Assembly (NCBI GenBank): GCA_001464815.1
Contig: LNDW01000017.1
Location: 1-64,000 of the forward strand
Reading direction: 5' to 3'
Source: Betaproteobacteria bacterium Ga0077527
Lineage (GTDB): Bacteria; Pseudomonadota; Gammaproteobacteria; Burkholderiales; SG8-41
DNA: 64,000 nucleotides
Part shown: piece by piece, positions 59,204 to 64,000 of the stretch
Layout: every line of letters begins with the position of its first letter
Numbering within the stretch: the first letter of the stretch is position 1
The notes under the pieces: model-generated
Databases searched by the model: none
What the model saw: only the letters and a program-made list of their open reading frames with translations
Told to the model about the DNA's origin: nothing
Program-made: the position numbers and the translations under genes

Positions 59204-60556
59204 TCAGCCGACCTTCTTCACCCTCACCTCGGCACGTCCCTTCGCCAGCAGCAGTTCCAGCTCCTGCTCCGGTTTCAGTTGTGCGGCTTCGCGGATGATC
59301 GTGCCGTCCGCGCTGCGGGTGATGCTGTAACCGCGTTCGAGCACACGCTCGGGATTGAGATGGGTCAGGCTCGCCTGCACTGCCTGCAGCCGCTCGCCGG
59401 CGCTGGCGAGCTGCATCCGCGCAGCGATACGCAGCCGCCGAGCAAATTCCTGCTGGCGCTCGCGCAGCGCCGCCACCCCGGGCAGGGCGGAACGCAGGCG
59501 CTGCGCCTGCCCGCGCAGTTGCCAGCCGCGATCTTCCGCGCCTCGTGTCCAGGCACCGGAGAGCCGGGTGGCAAGGTGCTGCAGATTGGCCATGCGGTTG
59601 CGGATCTGCTCTCCGGGATGCACCAGGCGGCGGCCGAGAAAATCGATGCGCTGCATGCGGTCTTCAAGCTCGCGCTGGAACACGCGCTGCAGTTGCTGGC
59701 CAAGCAGCACGGTGTCGCGGCGCAGCTTCGCGCCATCGGGGCTGACCAGTTCGGCGGCAGCGGTCGGCGTCGGCGCACGCAGGTCGGCTGCAAAATCGGC
59801 GATGGTGAAATCGGTTTCGTGGCCGACACCGCTGACCACCGGCAGCGGGCAGGCGCGGATCGCCCGCGCCACAGCCTCGTCGTTGAACGCCCACAGGTCC
59901 TCGATGCTGCCGCCACCGCGGCAGACGATCAGCACCTCGCACTCGGCACGTTCACCGGCAATACGGATGGCCTCGGCGATTTTTTCACCGGCGCCGTCGC
60001 CCTGCACCGGCGTCGGATACACGATCACCGCAATCCCCGGCATGCGCCGGCCAAGCGCGGTGATCACATCGCGCAACGCCGCCGCCTGCGGCGAAGTCAC
60101 CACACCGACCGTCCGCGGCAGGGCCGGCAATTCGCGCTTGAGTGCGGCATCGAACAGGCCTTCGGCCTCGAGCTTCGCCTTCAGCTTCTCGAAAGCCGCA
60201 TACAGTGCGCCCAGCCCGGCGCGGCGCATCGCATCCACAACCAGCTGGAACTTGCCGCGCGCCTCGTACACCGTCGCCGTCGCCCGCACCTCGACCTGCA
60301 GGCCGTTGGAGGGCTGCCAGTCCAGGTACTGTGCCTTGTGGCGGAACATCACCGCATCGACCTGGGCCTCGCTGTCCTTCAGCGTGAAATAGCAGTGACC
60401 GCTGTCGTAGCGCTTGAAATTGGAAATCTCGCCGGCGACCCATGTCAGCGGCACGCTGCGCTCCACCGCGCTGCGCGCGAGGCGGTTCAGCTCGGCCACC
60501 GAAATCACCGACTGCGGAGTTGCCTGTTGCTGCGCGCGCTCAAAAAGATCAGCCAT
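59204..60556 (-). CDS. xseA: Exodeoxyribonuclease VII large subunit
   Basis: A 450-residue subunit. The OB-fold N-terminus has VAELNRLARSAVERSVPLTWVAGEISNFKRYDSGHCYFTLKD (in parts: WVAGEISNF, SGHCYFTLKD), followed by the catalytic domain with GVVTSPQAAALRDVI, CRGGGSIEDLWAFND and SGVGHETDFTIADFAADLRAPTPTAAAEL (parts: GHETDFTIADF, RAPTPTAAAE). A coiled-coil lies before the C-terminal ERGYSITRSADG. The XseB subunit gene is not in the window. Confidence 0.95.
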   Translation of the reverse strand: MADLFERAQQQATPQSVISVAELNRLARSAVERSVPLTWVAGEISNFKRYDSGHCYFTLKDSEAQVDAVMFRHKAQYLDWQPSNGLQVEVRATATVYEARGKFQLVVDAMRRAGLGALYAAFEKLKAKLEAEGLFDAALKRELPALPRTVGVVTSPQAAALRDVITALGRRMPGIAVIVYPTPVQGDGAGEKIAEAIRIAGERAECEVLIVCRGGGSIEDLWAFNDEAVARAIRACPLPVVSGVGHETDFTIADFAADLRAPTPTAAAELVSPDGAKLRRDTVLLGQQLQRVFQRELEDRMQRIDFLGRRLVHPGEQIRNRMANLQHLATRLSGAWTRGAEDRGWQLRGQAQRLRSALPGVAALRERQQEFARRLRIAARMQLASAGERLQAVQASLTHLNPERVLERGYSITRSADGTIIREAAQLKPEQELELLLAKGRAEVRVKKVG

Positions 60557-60596
60557 GACTGGATTCTACGACGGCAAGGTCAATCATCGCGCAGTG

Positions 60597-61418
60597 TCAG
60601 TTGGCCGCGCGGCGCACCTCGCCGCCGTTGATCAGGAACACCTCGCCGCTGATCCAGCGCGCATGCGGCCCGCAGAGGTAACGCACCAGTTCAGCGACTT
60701 CCTGCGGCGTGCCTGCCCGCTTGATCGGAATCGTCGCCAGGCGTTTTTCCCAGCGCCCCTCCTCGCGCAGCATGTCGATGCGCGCGGTGTCGAGAAAACC
60801 CGGCGCGATGACATTGGCGGTGATGCCGGCCGGGCCCAGCTCGTCGGCCAGCGACGAGGTCAGCGCATGGACGCCGGCTTTCGAAGCCGCATAGGCGGCA
60901 AAGTTGACCGGCGCCTTCAGTGCCGCGCCGGAGGAAATGCTGACAATGCTGCCGCCCTCACCCTGTTTCAGCATCTGCGCCGCCGCGTATTTGGAGCAAT
61001 ACATCGTGCCGTTCAGGTTGACCTCGACAATACGCGCCCACAGCGCGTCATCAAGCGCCTGCACCGGCACCCGGTCGCGGGTGCGCGGATAGGCGGCGTT
61101 GTTGACCAGGATGTCGATGCGGCCGAGCCCGGCCACCACCTCATCGACCATGCGCTGCACCGCGGCGGCATCACTGACATCAACAACAACACCATGGGCA
61201 CGGCGGCCCAGCACGCGGATTTCATCGACCACGCTGGCAAGCCCCAGCCAGCCTTCCTGCCGTTCATCCTCCGTCAGGCTGCCCTTGGCGCTGGCCCCGG
61301 TGGCAACCACATCGGCGCCGGCCTGCGCCAGGCACAGCGCGATCGCGCGGCCCAGTCCGCGTTTGCGTGTGGCGCCGGTGACAATCGCCACCTTGCCGGA
61401 CAGTTCATTGGTGCTCAT
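60597..61418 (-). CDS. Short-chain dehydrogenase/reductase
   Basis: A 273-residue SDR with VTGATRKRGLGRAIALCLAQAG (NAD(P) site; TGxxxxxGxG variant TRKRGLG), NNAAYPRTRDRVPVQ, catalytic Ser in SISSGAALKAP, and YAASKAG (YxxxK). The C-terminus ends in WISGEVFLINGGEVRRA. The enzyme class (3-oxoacyl reductase-like or polyol dehydrogenase) is not evident. It is transcribed in the same direction as xseA and uup but with gaps, so an operon is uncertain. Confidence 0.87.
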   Translation of the reverse strand: MSTNELSGKVAIVTGATRKRGLGRAIALCLAQAGADVVATGASAKGSLTEDERQEGWLGLASVVDEIRVLGRRAHGVVVDVSDAAAVQRMVDEVVAGLGRIDILVNNAAYPRTRDRVPVQALDDALWARIVEVNLNGTMYCSKYAAAQMLKQGEGGSIVSISSGAALKAPVNFAAYAASKAGVHALTSSLADELGPAGITANVIAPGFLDTARIDMLREEGRWEKRLATIPIKRAGTPQEVAELVRYLCGPHARWISGEVFLINGGEVRRAAN

Positions 61419-61445
61419 TGGGCTTTCCCTTCCCGTGTTTCCGTT

Positions 61446-63311
61446 TTACGCGCCGGCGGCCTGCGTCGCACGCCGGTCAAGCTCGGACCAGCGCATGAAT
61501 TTTTCTTCGAGCAGGCCTTCGATTTCCGCCAGCCGCTCACGATCGGTCTTGAGCTGCGCCGGCGACTGCCGGTGGTAATCAGCACCTGACATGCGCGCCG
61601 TCAGTTCGGCCTGCTCGCGCTCCAGTGCTTCGAGTTCGTCAGGCAGTTGCTCCAGCTCACGCTGCTCCTTGTAACTCAGCTTGCTCCCACCCGGCTTGCT
61701 CCCGCCCGGCTTGCTGCGCGAAGCCGCAGGACGCTGCGTCTTTTCGGCTGAGGCGGCCTTTGCCGTTGCAGTTTTCTCCGGCGCCGGCGCCTGCGGCCGC
61801 TGTGCCAGCCAGTCGCTGTAGCCGCCGACATACTCCTTCCAGCGCCCGTCGCCCTCGGCGGCCAGGGTCTGTGTCACCACATTGTCGAGAAAGGCGCGGT
61901 CATGACTGACCAGCAGCAGCGTGCCGGTATAGGACTGCAGGGTGTCTTCAAGCAATTCCAGCGATTCAATATCCAGGTCATTCGTCGGCTCGTCGAGCAC
62001 CAGCAGGTTGGCCGGCTGCGCAAACAACCGCGCCAGCAGCAGGCGGTTGCGTTCGCCGCCGGAAAGCATCGCGACCCTGGCCTGCGCGCGCTGCGGCGGA
62101 AACAGGAAATCACCGAGATAACTCATCACATGCTTGCGGCCGTCGGCGGTTTCAACCCATTCCGAGCCGGGGCTGATGGTGTCGGCCAGTGTGCGTTCGG
62201 GATCGAGTTGCGCCCGCAACTGGTCGAAATAGGCGACACGCAGATTGGTGCCCAGACGCAAGGTGCCGGCGTCGGGCGGCAGTTCACCGAGGATCAGCTT
62301 GATCAGCGTGGTCTTGCCGGCGCCGTTGGCGCCGATCAGGCCGATGCGGTCACCGCGCATCACCCGCAGGTCAAGGTCGCGCACCACGGCGCGGGTGCCG
62401 AATGACTTGGCCACGCCCTCGAGTTCGGCCACCAGCTTGCCGGAGCGCTCGCCGGCGGACAGTGCCAGCTTAACGCTGCCCATCCGCTCACGCCGCGCCG
62501 CGCGTTCGACGCGCAGCGCCTCGAGCCTGAGCACCCTGCCCTCGTTGCGGGTGCGCCGCGCTTCAACACCCTTGCGGATCCATACTTCCTCCTGCGCCCA
62601 GAACCTGTCAAACCGGCGGTTGGCCTTTTCTTCCGCGGCCAGTTCGTCCGTCTTGCGAGCCTCATAGGCCGCGAAATTGCCGGGATAGGAGCGCAGCAGC
62701 CCGCGGTCGAGTTCAACAATGCGGGTGGCGACACGATCAAGAAAGGCGCGGTCATGGGTGATCACGATCAATGACCGCGGCCCGCCCCCGTTGCCACCTT
62801 TTAGCAGCCAGTCCTCGAGCAGCGTGATGCCGGCGATATCGAGGTGATTGGTCGGTTCGTCGAGCAGCAGCAGATCGGGCTGCATCGCAAAAGCCAGTGC
62901 CAGCGCCGCGCGCTTGCGTTCTCCACCGGAACAGCCTGCGGGCGACCGCGCGCCATCCAGCCCGAAACGCTGCAGGCATTCGGCAAGGCGCGCGTCGATG
63001 CGCCAGCGCTCGCGTTCGTCGTCGATGTCAGTCAGCCCGCCGCGCAAGGTCAGGCTGTCGTGCAGCGATTCCGCGGCTGGCAGCTCGGGTTCCTGCTCGA
63101 CCAGCACCGTGCGCAGGCCATCAGCGCGGCGGATTTCGCCGTCATCCAGCACACCGCGGCCGGCGATCAGTTGCAGCAGCGAGGATTTGCCGCTGCCGTT
63201 GCGGCCAATCAGGCCGATACGCTCATCGGCCTGCACGGTCAGGCGGGCGCGGTCGAGCAGCGGATGCAGGCCGTAGGCGAGTTCTGCGTTGTCAATCGAC
63301 AGTAAAATCAT
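61446..63311 (-). CDS. uup: ABC-F family ATPase Uup
   Basis: A 621-residue ABC-F protein. Domain 1 has GRNGSGKSSLL, CSGGERKRAALAL and LLLDEPTNHLD; domain 2 has GANGAGKTTLI, LSGGERNRLLLARL and LVLDEPTNDLD. The C-terminal extension (about 530-620) has a repeated SKPGGSKPGG linker and the Uup coiled-coil (YKEQRELEQLPDELEALEREQAEL, in parts). Uup binds DNA and ribosomes and influences transposon excision and replication-transcription conflicts. The region upstream holds AT-rich motif copy A. Confidence 0.93.
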   Translation of the reverse strand: MILLSIDNAELAYGLHPLLDRARLTVQADERIGLIGRNGSGKSSLLQLIAGRGVLDDGEIRRADGLRTVLVEQEPELPAAESLHDSLTLRGGLTDIDDERERWRIDARLAECLQRFGLDGARSPAGCSGGERKRAALALAFAMQPDLLLLDEPTNHLDIAGITLLEDWLLKGGNGGGPRSLIVITHDRAFLDRVATRIVELDRGLLRSYPGNFAAYEARKTDELAAEEKANRRFDRFWAQEEVWIRKGVEARRTRNEGRVLRLEALRVERAARRERMGSVKLALSAGERSGKLVAELEGVAKSFGTRAVVRDLDLRVMRGDRIGLIGANGAGKTTLIKLILGELPPDAGTLRLGTNLRVAYFDQLRAQLDPERTLADTISPGSEWVETADGRKHVMSYLGDFLFPPQRAQARVAMLSGGERNRLLLARLFAQPANLLVLDEPTNDLDIESLELLEDTLQSYTGTLLLVSHDRAFLDNVVTQTLAAEGDGRWKEYVGGYSDWLAQRPQAPAPEKTATAKAASAEKTQRPAASRSKPGGSKPGGSKLSYKEQRELEQLPDELEALEREQAELTARMSGADYHRQSPAQLKTDRERLAEIEGLLEEKFMRWSELDRRATQAAGA

Positions 63312-63340
63312 CGCGCGCAGTATAGCTGCTCTGATGGATT

Positions 63341-63375
63341 ATATAAGTTATTGTTTTTATTGGACTATTTTTAAA
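63341..63375 (+). repeat. AT-rich 19-base motif, copy A
   Basis: The core is ATAAGTTATTGTTTTTATT, followed by ggactatttttaaa. It is the best-conserved of the seven copies and is 30 bases upstream of the uup start codon on the opposite strand. Confidence 0.6.
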
Positions 63376-63452
63376 GCTCAGGATTTGTGCAAATGACGAA
63401 AATCGTGGCCCGCAAACCACTTGGCGCAGTTGTGCGCATATTGCACACAGCC

Positions 63453-63475
63453 TTATCCACAGCTTTTGTGGACAA
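63453..63475. promoter_or_regulatory. Inverted pair of DnaA-box-like sequences
   Basis: ttatccaca (63453-63461) is a perfect DnaA consensus box, and tgtggacaa (63467-63475) is a one-mismatch box on the other strand, 5 bases apart. A replication origin is unlikely because no dnaA, gidA or repeated boxes are nearby. Confidence 0.45.
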
Positions 63476-63641
63476 GCGGAAATTGTCTTGCGGTTCAAGG
63501 GCTTCGCGCCGGCGTGCTTGCTGATTCACAAAGCGGCGGCTACAGTTACGCGAATTTTTTCAGTGCCGCTCGATACACACGCCAGCCGCAACGATCAACT
63601 GGCAACACCCACAACGCGATTTCAACCACGGAAACTCCAGA

Positions 63642-64000
63642 GTGCTCTCCATCATTCAAGCGGCCGGCTGGCCGATCTGGCCACTGATCCTGTGTTCGGT
63701 ACTGGCGCTGGCGATCATCGGCGAACGGCTGTGGTCTTTGCGCCAGAACGTGGTGCTGCCGAAAAACATGCTCAATCACGCGATGCAGGCCTATCGCCAG
63801 AACGGCGCCACGCCGCAACTGCTGTCCCAACTGGCCGCGACCGCGCCGCTGGGCCAAATCCTGGCTGCCGGGCTGAGTCAGGAAAAAAACTCGCCGGCGG
63901 TGATGCGCGAAGCCATCGAGGAGGCCGGCCATGTGGTTTCGCTGGAACTCGAACGCTTCCTGACCAGCCTCGGCACCATCGCCGCGATCTCGCCGCTGCT
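63642..64000 (+). CDS. exbB: ExbB/TolQ/MotA-family proton channel (partial)
   Basis: Only the first 119 codons are in the window. GTG 63642 begins VLSIIQAAGWPIWPLILCSVLALAIIGERLWSL, with the first membrane span (about 10-28), then VVLPKNMLNHAMQAYRQNG and the cytoplasmic loop ending SLGTIAAISPLL just before the second span. This order is typical of ExbB. In betaproteobacteria exbB is followed by exbD and lpxK, expected beyond the edge. Confidence 0.85.
   Translation, partial: MLSIIQAAGWPIWPLILCSVLALAIIGERLWSLRQNVVLPKNMLNHAMQAYRQNGATPQLLSQLAATAPLGQILAAGLSQEKNSPAVMREAIEEAGHVVSLELERFLTSLGTIAAISPL

Larger units (their letters stand above)
63312..63641. other. Divergent region between uup and exbB
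   Basis: No gene is evident in these 330 bases. It contains the AT-rich motif copy A (63341-63375), the inverted pair of DnaA-box-like sequences at 63453-63475, and possible promoters that I cannot place exactly. Confidence 0.5.

Noticed and set aside
63453-63475. Chromosomal origin of replication
   Set aside because: Only two DnaA boxes, no dnaA/dnaN/gidA genes and no AT-rich unwinding repeats in the usual arrangement.
1-64000. CRISPR array, prophage, transposase or tRNA genes
   Set aside because: I looked for regularly spaced repeats, integrase/transposase motifs and cloverleaf ends and found none that I could support.

Overview
The window is high-GC DNA from a betaproteobacterium, most likely Burkholderiales-like. 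Evidence for this is six Bug/TctC-type periplasmic solute receptors without any TctA/TctB partner, the core run queG-tsaE-amiC ... mutL-miaA, xseA and exbB, polyhydroxybutyrate mobilisation genes, and short dispersed intergenic repeats of the kind common in that class. I see no rRNA, tRNA, CRISPR array, insertion sequence or prophage. About 67 protein genes are supported, two of them cut by the window edges or close to them.

Layout. 1-248: the end of a gene whose last 12 codons are repeated 141 bases downstream, then a terminator. 249-3629: an operon for a glutathione transferase, a molybdate-binding-like protein without signal peptide, a Bug receptor and an AraC regulator. 3750-10821: small coupled genes, DUF2252, an M48 lipoprotein, PPK2, an ankyrin protein, a C-terminally short YheS and a DUF2189 membrane protein. 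10841-18254 (minus): a catabolic or transport cluster (Bug, UGSC protein, unknown 345-aa protein, amidase, M20 peptidase, Bug, HutC-type regulator). 18370-28774: mixed genes including PHB depolymerase and 3-hydroxybutyrate dehydrogenase, a peroxiredoxin, transporters, YlqF and MATE. 29187-33259: an ECF sigma factor with its DUF1109 anti-sigma, divergent from DUF2282-DUF692-DUF2063-DoxX. 33270-42632: amidohydrolase, FCD regulator, isomerase and Bug, CobW GTPase, oxidoreductase, MsrB, DksA-like, GNAT and a racemase. 42676-57313: queG-tsaE-amiC and mutL-miaA, separated by about 8.7 kb holding Bug/PLP-enzyme/Bug and pntAB. 57310-64000: hydrolase, double cyclic-nucleotide domain protein, xseA, SDR, uup and the start of exbB.

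Main discoveries. (1) Two genes that look broken by an in-frame TGA read instead as selenoproteins. At 11895-12428 the TGA gives U-G-S-C. At 22291-22752 it falls exactly on the peroxidatic position of a peroxiredoxin (PxxxTxxU). Each TGA is followed, 19 or 21 bases later, by the apical loop of a hairpin resembling a bacterial SECIS element. No Sec machinery is in the window, so sel genes elsewhere are predicted. (2) The sigma factor gene and the DUF2282 (bufferin-like metallophore precursor) gene each carry the same GTAACC-N16-CGAA promoter-like sequence, implying a self-amplifying metal-stress circuit. (3) A gap-free 19-base AT-rich motif, about ATAAGTnATTGTTTTTATT, occurs in seven intergenic regions of otherwise unrelated genes. 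(4) A decayed second copy of the ylqF 3' end lies on the far side of the MATE gene.

All assignments come from reading the sequence and from remembered family features; no database search, folding program or alignment program was run.
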